This document shows positions 17,211 to 26,166 of a stretch of 64,000 bases of DNA, one piece after another; position 1 is the first letter of the stretch, and every line of letters begins with the position of its first letter. A program made the position numbers and the translations under genes. This DNA is from RYN-230 sp963851025 (GTDB lineage Bacteria; Actinomycetota; Actinomycetes; Streptosporangiales; Streptosporangiaceae), in contig CAWKOA010000017.1 of the NCBI GenBank assembly GCA_963851025.1, positions 39,335 through 103,334 of the forward strand, written 5' to 3'. Under the pieces are notes generated by a model. It saw only the letters and a program-made list of their open reading frames with translations. It searched no databases and was not told the DNA's origin.

Positions 17211-19835
17211 TCACGTGAACGTGACGACCTCAGCCAGCCAGGTGCCGCTGCCGGTGCCACTGGCGGTGAAGCTGCCGGTGGCCGAGGGGATCTGGTACGC
17301 GCGCCCGAGGGTATTCGTGCCGACGCTGTAGTTCGCCAGGCCGGTCCACCCGGTGTTCCAGGTCAGCGTCGTGCCGCCGAAAGTCCCGGTCACCGCGAAC
17401 ACGAACTCGCCGGCCCGGCTGATCGTGCCGGTGGCGCCGGAAGAGAACGTGCTGCCGGTTCCGCTGGCCGCGGACTGCCGGTCCACCGCGGCGACGCCGG
17501 ACACCTCGTCCGTCATGATCCGGTACGTCGAGGCGGCCGGGAACGTGATGGTGATCTTGTCGTTGACGGCGAGCGCGTGGGTGGCGACGCCAGACAGCGT
17601 GATCAGGCGGTCGCCGTTGCCGTCGGAAATGTCACTGGCCACCGTCAGCGTGTTGCCCTGGGTGTCGGTGCCGGTGACCGCCCCCGTCGCAGACGTGCCG
17701 GTGAGCTGAACCGTGGCGATGATCAGGTGACCCGCGGCCACTCCGCTGGTGCGCCACACGGTCACCGAGCCAGACGTGTGCGTACTCGTCGAGTAGTTCG
17801 TCGCAATCTGGTTGACGTACTGCGCCGGGCTCGTGTTCTGTGCGCTGACGGTGACGGTCTTGCTGGCCTGGGAGGTGAGGTTGCTGCCGTCGGTCGCGGT
17901 GACGGTGACGGTGTAGCTGCCCGCGGACTGGTAGGTGTGGGTCGCGGTCGCGCCGGGCTGCGGCCCGGCCGTGGTGCCGTCACCGAAGTTGAACGTGTAA
18001 CTGCTGATCGGCGTGCTGCCCGCCGTCGAGCCCGAGGCATCGGCGGTCACCTGCACCGGGGCCGTGCCACTGGCCGGGCTCACCGACAGCGCCGCCGTCG
18101 GCGGGGTCGCCTGCTGTGCGCTGACGGTGACGGTCTTGCTGGCCTGGGAGGTGAGGTTGCTGCCGTCGGTCGCGGTGACGGTGACGGTGTAGCTGCCCGC
18201 GGACTGGTAGGTGTGGGTCGCGGTCGCGCCGGGCTGCGGCCCGGCCGTGGTGCCGTCACCGAAGTTGAACGTGTAACTGCTGATCGGCGTGCTGCCCGCC
18301 GTCGAGCCCGAGGCATCGGCGGTCACCTGCACCGGGGCCGTGCCACTGGCCGGGCTCACCGACAGCGCCGCCGTCGGCCCGGTCTGCGTGCCGCCGCCAC
18401 CGCCCTGGTACTCGTAGGCCCCGCGGTCGTAGTACGACCCTGGCGGGTTGGCCTTGGCGTTAGACGTGGCCGGGTCATCCACGCGAGGGTGGCCCAGGAT
18501 GTCCGCCGCCTGCTCGCCGGAGGCGGTCGAATCTGCCGAATCAATGGCCGGGGATCCCGCGGTCAGCTGGAAGTTCCCAGCCCCGGCGTTCGCGAACTGC
18601 GGATCCTTGAAGATGCCATTGGATTCCTGCCCGGTGGCCCCGGTGAGTGCTGACTGGCTGCTGTACGCGGTTCCGGCCCACGTGTATTCGGCACCAGCAC
18701 CGCTCTGCCACACCAGGTTGTAATCAGCGGTGGTGGTGGCCGGCGCCGAGTCGTACACGCCGATGTTCCCGATCCGCCGGTTGCACAGGTTCGTGTAGTC
18801 GGGCGCACCAGTGCCTGGATTGACGGCGATCGGGGTCGGATTGATGACCGCGCCGGTTGCGTTGTTCATCGAGACATTGTTCTCGATGTTGTAGTTGCCG
18901 CTGGTGCCCTCGACATTGATGCCGTCCGTGCAGTTGCCGAAGACGGTGTTGCCGATAATCCGGCCGCCGGTGACGTCGTAGTCGTCGATACCATGGTCAC
19001 CGTTACCGTATGTGAGGTTGTCGGCGATGAGCGTGTTGTCTCCGCCGGTGTACATGTTGATGCCGGTGTCCTCGTTGGCGTACGTCACGTTGCCGATGAT
19101 GAAGTTCCCGGGCGCGACGACGTCGATCCCGTTGGCGTTCCGCTGCCACTGATAAGCGTTGTGGTAGGACGTGTTGCCCACCACCGTGACACCGGTGGTG
19201 GATCCGGTCAGGATGATGCCGTGACCGACGTTGTCGTGCGAGACATTGTTCTTGATGAGACCGCCGGTCACGCTGCTCAGGTAGATGCCCGACGCGGACT
19301 GGCCGGACACCGGCGTTTGGGTGCACGACCAGGAGCACGACACCGTGTTACCGGAGATGGTGATATTGCTGCTGCTATTAACGTAGATGCCATACGACGG
19401 CGTGCCGGTGATGGTGAAGCCGGAGACAACGACATTGCTCTTGCCGGAGATCGAGAAGCCCTTTGCGCCGCTCGCACCGCCGCTGATGGTCACGCCGGGG
19501 TTCGCGGTGAACGTCACACCCGAGGCCGGGCTGACCGAGCTTCCGGTGTACGTTCCGGCCACCACCTGCACGGTGTCACCCGAGACCGCTTTGGCCGCGG
19601 CCTTGGTGAGCGAGCAGAACGGCAGCGCCGCCGTACCGGAGCCGGAAGCGGTATCCGAACACGCAGGATTCGTGCTGTCCACGGTCCACGTGGTGGACGC
19701 GGACGCCGCGACACTGGTCATGACCGCGCTGGCCATGACCACGCCGAGCACCGAGCCGGCGATGGTGGCACGCCGGGCCGCGGCTCTCATCGCTTTACGC
19801 CGGGTAACGAACCTAATGCACGAGTAACTTCTCAT
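17211..19835 (-). CDS. Secreted right-handed beta-helix protein with two PKD domains
   Basis: 874 residues from an ATG at 19835 with a GGGGGG stretch upstream. A signal peptide ends around ASAST (residues ~44-48). Residues ~50-340 are a parallel beta-helix with many PbH1-type turns (GIYVNSSSNITISGNTV, GHGIILTGSTTGVTVVGN, NTLIADNLTYGN), as in polysaccharide lyases. Two PKD domains follow (about 485-575 and 577-667), each with FNFGDGTT and HTYQSAGSYTVTVTATDG, then a ~200-residue beta-rich domain that I do not recognise. It is likely an extracellular carbohydrate-binding or -cleaving protein. It lies downstream of the polysaccharide operon but 205 nt away, so it probably has its own promoter. 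Confidence 0.85.
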   Translation of the reverse strand: MRSYSCIRFVTRRKAMRAAARRATIAGSVLGVVMASAVMTSVAASASTTWTVDSTNPACSDTASGSGTAALPFCSLTKAAAKAVSGDTVQVVAGTYTGSSVSPASGVTFTANPGVTISGGASGAKGFSISGKSNVVVSGFTITGTPSYGIYVNSSSNITISGNTVSCSWSCTQTPVSGQSASGIYLSSVTGGLIKNNVSHDNVGHGIILTGSTTGVTVVGNTSYHNAYQWQRNANGIDVVAPGNFIIGNVTYANEDTGINMYTGGDNTLIADNLTYGNGDHGIDDYDVTGGRIIGNTVFGNCTDGINVEGTSGNYNIENNVSMNNATGAVINPTPIAVNPGTGAPDYTNLCNRRIGNIGVYDSAPATTTADYNLVWQSGAGAEYTWAGTAYSSQSALTGATGQESNGIFKDPQFANAGAGNFQLTAGSPAIDSADSTASGEQAADILGHPRVDDPATSNAKANPPGSYYDRGAYEYQGGGGGTQTGPTAALSVSPASGTAPVQVTADASGSTAGSTPISSYTFNFGDGTTAGPQPGATATHTYQSAGSYTVTVTATDGSNLTSQASKTVTVSAQQATPPTAALSVSPASGTAPVQVTADASGSTAGSTPISSYTFNFGDGTTAGPQPGATATHTYQSAGSYTVTVTATDGSNLTSQASKTVTVSAQNTSPAQYVNQIATNYSTSTHTSGSVTVWRTSGVAAGHLIIATVQLTGTSATGAVTGTDTQGNTLTVASDISDGNGDRLITLSGVATHALAVNDKITITFPAASTYRIMTDEVSGVAAVDRQSAASGTGSTFSSGATGTISRAGEFVFAVTGTFGGTTLTWNTGWTGLANYSVGTNTLGRAYQIPSATGSFTASGTGSGTWLAEVVTFT
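17838..18378 (-). repeat. Exact 265-bp direct repeat encoding the two PKD domains
   Basis: Positions 17838-18102 and 18114-18378 read identically base for base, 276 nt apart start to start. Because even silent positions match, the duplication is recent or is kept uniform by gene conversion. Copy number could be miscounted in a short-read assembly. Confidence 0.92.
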
Positions 19836-20040
19836 AGTCGGACAGCCCCCCCAAACCGGGCAAAATTAAGCCGGCCAGGCCTAGCAAACTGCCCGCCCGT
19901 TAACGTGAGAACAGCAGTCTATTACTAATGCTTTACCGGAACAAGCGTTCTTAGCAGGTCATGCCCCTTTTTCCGGAACCATCAGCGGTCGCGAAACACC
20001 CGTTTCAGGCAGTAATGGCCCGAAGGTCGCCGCATCCCTG

Positions 20041-20838
20041 CTAGCCGGGCTCCTTCCCTATCGGGACCGGGGGACCTGGAACCACTCCGATGAGGGCCGG
20101 CAGGGCCACCGAACCCGCCCCGGGCCGCACGATGCGGGTCACATAGAGGAAGGTGTCCCATAGCCATCGGATGGTCTCGGTAATTGTCGGGTACCTCAGG
20201 TAGCCGAGATCCGTGGCTACCCGGTGCGGGACGAGTTCGGTCAGATAGTAATTCTCGACATCCCCGACCTGGCCGAGAACCTTCTCGTCGCGCACCAGCA
20301 CCTGGCTGGGCCCGGTCATGCCCGGGCGATACCGGAAGATGAACCCGAGCTCTTCCGGATAGCGCCGGGCCAGGGCGACAGTTTCGGGCCGGGGGCCGAC
20401 GAGGGTCATATCCCCGCGTAGCACGTTCACCAATTGCGGCAGCTCATCGAGGCTCGTCTTGCGCAGCAGCGCGCCGAGCCGGGTCACCCGGTCGTCGCCG
20501 GGTGCGGTCACCTCCGGCCCCGCCTTTCCGGCCCGCATGCTGCGGAATTTGTACAGCGTGAACGGGATACCACCCTCCCCCACCCGGAACTGGCGGTAGA
20601 TCGCCGAACCGCCGGTGCTCCGCCGGGTGGCCAGGGCGAGCGCCAGGAAGGCCGGCCACACCAGCCCCAGCACGGCGATGGCCACGGCCACGTCGAGAAG
20701 CCGCCGGGCCGGGCTCGGCCGGATCCCCGGAGCCGCCACCGTGAGGACCGCGGCCGGCACCTCATCCCGCGTCCCCCGGGTGGCGGGCTTGAGACGCCGT
20801 CCCGACGTCCCATGGTCGCTATTAGGCACGAACAACAT
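20041..20838 (-). CDS. Initiating sugar-phosphate transferase (WbaP/PglC-like polyprenyl-phosphate glycosylphosphotransferase)
   Basis: 265 residues from the ATG at 20838 (MLFVPNSD) with GGGGGG just upstream; a longer frame to 20874 is less likely. One membrane segment (LLDVAVAIAVLGLVWPAFLA) precedes the catalytic domain: YRQFRVGEGGIPFTLYKFRSM, KTSLDELPQLVNVLRGDM, LVGPRPE and YRPGMTGPSQV. These are the hallmarks of bacterial sugar transferases that load the first sugar phosphate on undecaprenyl phosphate. It has the single-helix core of PglC-like enzymes, not the five-helix WbaP form. Last gene of the 13-gene polysaccharide operon; its start overlaps the previous gene's end by 17 nt. Confidence 0.92.
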   Translation of the reverse strand: MLFVPNSDHGTSGRRLKPATRGTRDEVPAAVLTVAAPGIRPSPARRLLDVAVAIAVLGLVWPAFLALALATRRSTGGSAIYRQFRVGEGGIPFTLYKFRSMRAGKAGPEVTAPGDDRVTRLGALLRKTSLDELPQLVNVLRGDMTLVGPRPETVALARRYPEELGFIFRYRPGMTGPSQVLVRDEKVLGQVGDVENYYLTELVPHRVATDLGYLRYPTITETIRWLWDTFLYVTRIVRPGAGSVALPALIGVVPGPPVPIGKEPG

Positions 20839-22449
20839 CAGACCCCCCCGAGTGTGGTGAGTGGATCGCGGCACTGGCGACGCCGGCGGCCAGGCGACGG
20901 GTGATCAGCGGGTCACAGCGGGCGTTCAGGCAGACGCCGGTGGCGAGATCGAACTCGAGGTTGTGGCCGAGGCAGCGGATCACCCCATCCCCGACTGCGC
21001 TCCCCACAGCGAGATCCTCGCCCGCATGAGGGCAGTAACGGGCGATCTCATAGCGGCCGCCGGGCGCGTCCACCACGATCTTCTCGTCACTGGACCGGCT
21101 CTGCTCGTAGGCCGCTATGGCCTGCAGGGCCTGCGGCTCGGCGTGCTTGAGAAAACCGATGAGGTAGTCGTTGTAGATGTCCGGGTCGCGCCAGGCGGAG
21201 AAGCGCAAGGAGAGGAAGAGGTCCTCCCACCCGATCTGGCCGAAGATCACCGGGGCCAGCCAGCGCGAGTCCAGCCGGAAGCCGTATTCGGCCCGGCGGG
21301 CGCGGCCCCCCAGATCGACCCGGACGCCTTCCGGCCGGAGGTCCACGTCCCATCGGCCCTCGACTTCCCCGGTCAGCTCGAAGCGGACCGTCATGTCGAT
21401 CCGGTCCAGGAAGTAGGGGCTCATCTCGCCCAGCCGCCGGAAGTGCTCGACGAACGCGTCCCGTAGATCGCTGCCTGGCTGCGGGAAGGTGGCCCGGACC
21501 GCTTCGATGCCGCCCCGCCGGGCGCCGGCGTAGGCGTCCAGGTACTCATCGGTGTCGCCGAAGTCGAAGCCGTGCCAGTGCGGGTCGGCGGCATGGCGCC
21601 CGGATAGTGGCTCGTACTCATCACCCGGCAGCCACAGCCCCACCCGCTGGCCGGGGAGCCGTGCGGAAAGGAACTCGGCGGCCTGCTTCTGATCGGGGAA
21701 CAGGCCCGGGGCCTTCAGCCAGCGGTTGTGCTGCTGGATCTCGGGATCGAGGAAGCACATGGGCCCGGCGAAGGGGACCGCCAGTTCCGGCTTCACCAGC
21801 CTGATCAGCCGGCTGACCGCCCTGAATTTGCCCGCTCGCTTGGCCGCGCTGATCTCCCGGAGCTGTTCCGGCGGGTAGTCGTAGCAGATCGGATGCCAGG
21901 TGGCGCTGGCCATCTGCACGGCCATCACGTCGAGCCGGCCCCCGCACTCCAGGGCTGCGCGGCGGGCCTGGCCCACCGTGAGCCGGGCGTCGTTGCCATG
22001 CAGCAGGGATGCGCCCCCGGCCGAGAGCAGGACCGCCGCGTCATGGCACATCGGCGACTGCTCGGTGATGAAGGTCAGCCAGTCGCCGTCCTCATTGAGC
22101 GGGAATTTGGCCAGGCCGGCACCTCGATGATGTTGGCCACCCCGGCCGCCGCGAGGCGGTCGCGGAAATTCGGTGACGGATACCGCGGAATCAGCACCGT
22201 CGTGGTCACCGGCAGGCTGGTCAGCACGGACAGATCCATGTGATCGAGGTGCTCGTGCGAGACGGTGACGTAGTCGCAGTCCATCAGCGCGGACCGGGCG
22301 AGGTGGCCGTTGGCCGGGAACTGGAACCAGGCCGCCTGGAATGCGCCTCGCCCGGACAGCCAGGGATCCATCAGCAGCCGCAGTCCGGCCCCGTCGACCC
22401 GGAGCCCGGCGTGACCGAGGTAGGTGATCCGCATCGATTCGCGGCTCAT
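20822..22449 (-). pseudogene. Metallo-beta-lactamase-fold / Rieske fusion protein, interrupted by a frameshift
   Basis: The first part starts at an ATG at 22449 (MSRESMRITYLGHAGL; overlaps the upstream stop as ATGA). It carries the metal motif SHEHLDHMD of UlaG-like MBL-fold hydrolases, then runs to a stop at 22075. Homology carries on from about 22115 in a second frame (AKFPLNEDGDWLTF, then MCHDAAVLL) to 20822, as if one base were lost near 22115. The C-terminal ~70 residues are a Rieske [2Fe-2S] domain: YCPHAGEDL and RCLGHNLEFDL supply the two Cys and two His. An MBL plus Rieske pair recalls CMP-N-acetylneuraminate hydroxylase, but there the Rieske domain is N-terminal. A sugar-modifying or redox role in polysaccharide synthesis is inference. 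Confidence 0.78.
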
Positions 22450-23513
22450 CCGGTACCCGCCGGCAGGAAGACGTCGGTGAAGACGGTCGCGATCTTGGCC
22501 AGATCGCGGTCCAGCCCGGACTCGAGCGAGTGCGGGCTCATGTGCGTGAACAGCACGTGCCCCGCCTGCCGCTGCTTCTCCAGCTGATCCCACAGCGCGT
22601 TCGGCCGCATTCCGGGGTTCATCAGCTGATACATCGCCCCGTCGTATTCCTGGTGCCAGGTCCAGATGTCCACTGCGTGGGCGCCGTAGGCGAGCGGGAT
22701 GTCGACGAACAAGCGCACGTCCGCGGCCGCCAGGGCCGGGGCGGCGCGGTAACTTCCCGGATGCGCGAGCGCCTTGCGGGCCTGCAGTTGAACCAGGCTG
22801 GGCCACCCGCGCCGGCGCGCCTCCTGCCACGCTGCGGTCTGTGCCCCCGCGGCGGTAGTGCCCCAGCCGGCGTAGGTGGCGTCGCTCAGCAGACCTGTAC
22901 TGAGATCGAGCACGTCAATCGCGTGCAGGCGCAGGTACTGGTCGATCTCAGGGAGGGCGAGCTCCGGGTAGCGGGCATCCGCCGCCCGGGCACAGGCCGC
23001 GGCGGCGGGAACGGTGAGCTGGTGGCCCGGCAGGCAGCCGAGCTGCGGCACCACCATGTCGACGAGGATGAGCTTGCGCGGCGCGGCCGCGTGCAGCGCC
23101 CGTGCCGCGTCCGACAAGAACCGCTTGATCTTGCCGGTGCTGTCCATGCCGTCGTTGTAGCCGAGCTCATCCGCGATCTTGATGCCGACGACACCGGGCT
23201 GCCGGGCCAGGACCGCTACCCGGTTGACCGCGGCCTGGAACGAGTGCGCCCCCTCCTCCCAGCGCTTGACCATGTCGGCCTCGATCCACACCCGCAGGTG
23301 ATCGTGCGCGGCCACATCCACCGCAGTCCGGTAGTCGGCCAGCGGCGCGAGCGGGGAAGCCGGCGCTACCGCCTGGGGGGTGACGGCCGGGGGTGGTCCG
23401 CTGTGCTGAGTCCTGGTGCCGCCGCATGCGACTGCCCCGGCCACCGTGAGGGCGCTCCCGGCCACGGCTATGACCACCGACTTCCCGATCCGGCGGCGGG
23501 GTCGGCCGGTCAC
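22446..23513 (-). CDS. Putative lipoprotein with a TIM-barrel/glycosidase-like domain, unknown function
   Basis: 355 residues from a GTG at 23513 that overlaps the flippase stop (GTGA). RRRIGK plus a hydrophobic run ends in AGAVAC, a weak lipobox (Cys about residue 30), so the protein is probably exported. The body alternates strands and helices in a barrel-like order (LRVWIEADM, VVGIKIADELGYND, KLILVDMVV, IDVLDLSTGL, VRLFVDIPLAYG, VDIWTWHQEY). Acidic residues at strand ends, such as the Glu in ADELGYND, recall clan-A glycosidases. I do not recognise a named family. Its place in the operon suggests trimming or binding of the exported glycan. Confidence 0.7.
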   Translation of the reverse strand: MTGRPRRRIGKSVVIAVAGSALTVAGAVACGGTRTQHSGPPPAVTPQAVAPASPLAPLADYRTAVDVAAHDHLRVWIEADMVKRWEEGAHSFQAAVNRVAVLARQPGVVGIKIADELGYNDGMDSTGKIKRFLSDAARALHAAAPRKLILVDMVVPQLGCLPGHQLTVPAAAACARAADARYPELALPEIDQYLRLHAIDVLDLSTGLLSDATYAGWGTTAAGAQTAAWQEARRRGWPSLVQLQARKALAHPGSYRAAPALAAADVRLFVDIPLAYGAHAVDIWTWHQEYDGAMYQLMNPGMRPNALWDQLEKQRQAGHVLFTHMSPHSLESGLDRDLAKIATVFTDVFLPAGTG

Positions 23514-24808
23514 GACGACGCACCCACTGCGGCCGGTGCCTTGTGCCGGGGAACGTGGACTCTCTTCCGCACGGCGAAATAACAGACGAGAAGCGCGGCG
23601 CTGCTGGTCAGGTAGGCGGCGGCCGAGGCGACGGCGGCGCCAATCACGTGGAAATGCGGGATGAGCGCCAGATCGAGCCCGATGGTGACCACCACGGACA
23701 CGCTGAGGGCGATGGAGTTCGCGCCCGGCCGGCCGACACCGTACAGGTACGCGCTGACCAGCCCGGCCACCCCCTCGCCGACGAGCCCGAACAGGAGGAT
23801 GCAGGCGGGCACCATGGCGGCGGCGAACGCGGGCCCGTACACGAGGGGCAGCAGCGGCACCGCTGCTGCCAGCGGTATCGCGGCGAGTGCGGTCATGAAG
23901 AATGCGCGCGGCAGCAGTGCGGCCACGTCCCGTCCCGCCGCGGTGCGGTCCCGCACGGCCAGTCGTGGGTAGAGCACGTAGGTGATAGCCAGTCCCGGCA
24001 GACGCAGCAGTTCGGCGTACTTCGAGGCGACCGCGTACACCCCAAGAGTGCCCGGGCCCACCAGCGCCCCGAGGATCACGACATCCAGCCGCAGGTTGAT
24101 CAGTGAGAGCATGCCGCCCACCTGACCGCGCAGGCCATAGCGGCAGATTTCCGCTCCCAGCCGCGGGTCCGGCCTTTTCCACCCCCGCAGGAACCCGCGC
24201 TGCGCGAGCCGGACCGCGATTCCCACGGTGACCAGGACGTCCGCGCCGACCAGCGCCGACATCAGCAGCGCGGTGCCGTGCAGGAACGGCAGCAGGGCCA
24301 CGTACACCGGCAGGAATGCGGCTTCCTCGGCGGCGATCGCCGCGTTGGCACCACGCATGTCGTTCTCGCCCTGCAGGAAAGACTTGCCCGCCGCTACCCA
24401 GAGCTGGGCGAACACCGGGACAGTAGCGGCCAGCACGACTCCCATGTGCCACGGGCGGAAGAAGAGCCAGTGCAGCAGAGGGGCCAGGGCCAGCCAGCAG
24501 ATACTCGCGGCCAGCGAGCCCAGCAGCGTGAGCACGATGAGGGTTGACCGGAGCCGGGGCAAGGTCGCGTACTTCCTGTTGGCCAGGAAGTACGGCGCGG
24601 CGGTCGGCAGGCCGCAGGAGACCAGCACGCCGGCCAGGCCGGGGAGCACCCGGAGCAGGGTCAGCTCACCGAGCAGCTTGGGCCCGCCCGCGTGCGCGAC
24701 CAGGATGGTCGCGATCGTGAGCGCGATCAGCGCGACGAGGCGCGCGGCGATATTGGCGGTCAGGACGGGCGGCGCATACTTCTTCAGGCGGGCCTTGAGG
24801 TGTTTCAT
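23510..24808 (-). CDS. Wzx-type polysaccharide flippase (MOP/PST family)
   Basis: 432 residues with about 12-14 hydrophobic helices. The N-terminus (NIAARLVALIALTIATILVAHAGG followed by LGELTLLRVLPGLAG, given here in two pieces) and the second half (RLDVVILGALVGPGTLGVYAVASK) follow the MOP superfamily pattern. Such proteins flip undecaprenyl-linked oligosaccharides across the membrane. Its start overlaps the stop of the O-antigen polymerase gene (ATGA). Part of a Wzx/Wzy-dependent pathway with neighbouring wzy- and wzz-like genes. Confidence 0.9.
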   Translation of the reverse strand: MKHLKARLKKYAPPVLTANIAARLVALIALTIATILVAHAGGPKLLGELTLLRVLPGLAGVLVSCGLPTAAPYFLANRKYATLPRLRSTLIVLTLLGSLAASICWLALAPLLHWLFFRPWHMGVVLAATVPVFAQLWVAAGKSFLQGENDMRGANAAIAAEEAAFLPVYVALLPFLHGTALLMSALVGADVLVTVGIAVRLAQRGFLRGWKRPDPRLGAEICRYGLRGQVGGMLSLINLRLDVVILGALVGPGTLGVYAVASKYAELLRLPGLAITYVLYPRLAVRDRTAAGRDVAALLPRAFFMTALAAIPLAAAVPLLPLVYGPAFAAAMVPACILLFGLVGEGVAGLVSAYLYGVGRPGANSIALSVSVVVTIGLDLALIPHFHVIGAAVASAAAYLTSSAALLVCYFAVRKRVHVPRHKAPAAVGASS

Positions 24809-26166
24809 CGCGCCGCCTCGGCCTTGTCCGGCCGGCCGCCGTCACGGTCCCGGCGGCCCCACAGGTCCAGGGCGGCGATGATTCCGAGCAGCGCCCACAG
24901 GTGCCGGAAGTGCAGGACCTGGTAGAACATGGCGGATATGAGCATGCCGATCACGGCGGCGCCCAGCAGTTCGGGGCGCGGGAAGATGCTGGCGTACTCA
25001 GGCCGCAAGGGCCGGCTGGCGATCCGGCGGCAGCGTGCGGCCACGATGACGATGAGGAATATCAGGGCGATCCCGCCGAGCACGCCCCGTTCCAGCAGAG
25101 CCGCGGTGTAATCGTCGTGGGCCATCTTGACGTAGCCGTACTGGCGAGCCTGGAAAGCGGACTTCGTCCCCCCTGGTCCGATGCCGAATGGGGTGTCGCC
25201 GGTGAAGTACAGCTGCTTGGACTCAGACAGGATGGTGCTGCGGGAGCCGCTGCTCTCGGCCTGGCGGCCGATCGAATCCTTGGCTAGCTGCGAGCTCCCC
25301 TGGGCCTGCTGAACAATCGACTGAACGTGCACGTGCGGGGCGATGGCCACCACGGCGAGGGCGAGCGCGGCCGCGGTGATGATGGCCGGCACGGCACCCC
25401 GGCGCCGGGCCAGCGTGAACAAGGCACCCAGCACAGTGGTGATCGCCAGCACCAGCGCGCCGCCGTTGGAGCCGGTGAGGACGATGGCCAGCACGATCAG
25501 CGCACAGCAGAGCCACCTCAGGGGACGCCGTCCCGGGTAGCGCGCGGCCCGCAGCACCAGCACTGAGCAGATGAAGTAGTTGGCGGCCAGGTTCGGGTCA
25601 CCCAGCGTGAACGCCGCCCGGACACCATTGCGCGCGATCTCGCCAGACAGCACCGGGATGTGCCCGAACACTCCGATGATCATGAGCGTGGCCCAGCAGG
25701 TGGCGCTGATCACCCAGGCCCGGGTAATTGTTTTCAGCAGCGCGGGATCACGTCCGACGTTGGCGATCGTGATCCCCCAGGCCAGCAGGAACGCGTCCTG
25801 GATCAGGCTGACCAGCCCGCCGCCCACGCTCACGTACGCGTCTGAGTAGGCAACGGTGGTGGCCAGGGCCCCGGCGAGGATCGACAAGCCGACGGGAACT
25901 ATGTACGGGAAGCGCATGGCCTGGCGGCGGCTGGAGAACCAGAGCGCACCGATGAATATGGCCGCGGCCAGGAACACGTCAGCGGGCGCGGTGTTCCCAG
26001 TGCCCGCTGGGACCAGGAACGGCATCGCCGCGATGGCGACGCCCATCACCACCTTGACCACGTTGCGCCGGCTACCCACCGAAGGGGTGACGGGCGTGAT
26101 TTCGGGCGGCCCCGGCGTGGCCGCGCCGGGCCGCGCCGGAGTGCGGGGAGCTACCAGCGAGGTCAT
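24805..26166 (-). CDS. O-antigen ligase/polymerase (Wzy-like) membrane protein
   Basis: 453 residues, at least ten membrane segments, with a large extracytoplasmic loop in the C-terminal half (about residues 270-350: QAQGSSQLAKDSIG, TGDTPFGIGPGGTKSAF, YVKMAHDDYTAALLERG). The PFGIGPG plus H-DDYTAALLERG pattern is typical of the Wzy_C/O-antigen ligase family. It should polymerise the flipped repeat units outside the membrane. It overlaps its neighbours on both sides by 4 nt. Confidence 0.88.
   Translation of the reverse strand: MTSLVAPRTPARPGAATPGPPEITPVTPSVGSRRNVVKVVMGVAIAAMPFLVPAGTGNTAPADVFLAAAIFIGALWFSSRRQAMRFPYIVPVGLSILAGALATTVAYSDAYVSVGGGLVSLIQDAFLLAWGITIANVGRDPALLKTITRAWVISATCWATLMIIGVFGHIPVLSGEIARNGVRAAFTLGDPNLAANYFICSVLVLRAARYPGRRPLRWLCCALIVLAIVLTGSNGGALVLAITTVLGALFTLARRRGAVPAIITAAALALAVVAIAPHVHVQSIVQQAQGSSQLAKDSIGRQAESSGSRSTILSESKQLYFTGDTPFGIGPGGTKSAFQARQYGYVKMAHDDYTAALLERGVLGGIALIFLIVIVAARCRRIASRPLRPEYASIFPRPELLGAAVIGMLISAMFYQVLHFRHLWALLGIIAALDLWGRRDRDGGRPDKAEAAR

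Noticed and set aside
20822..22449. Naming the MBL-Rieske gene CMP-N-acetylneuraminate hydroxylase
   Set aside because: Domain order differs and no sialic acid genes are in the operon; only the general domain types are supported.
23514..24452. Upstream extension of the lipoprotein gene, overlapping the flippase gene
   Set aside because: The extension is antisense-free but out of frame with the flippase and Arg/Gly-rich; the GTG at 23513 overlapping the flippase stop is a typical coupled start.
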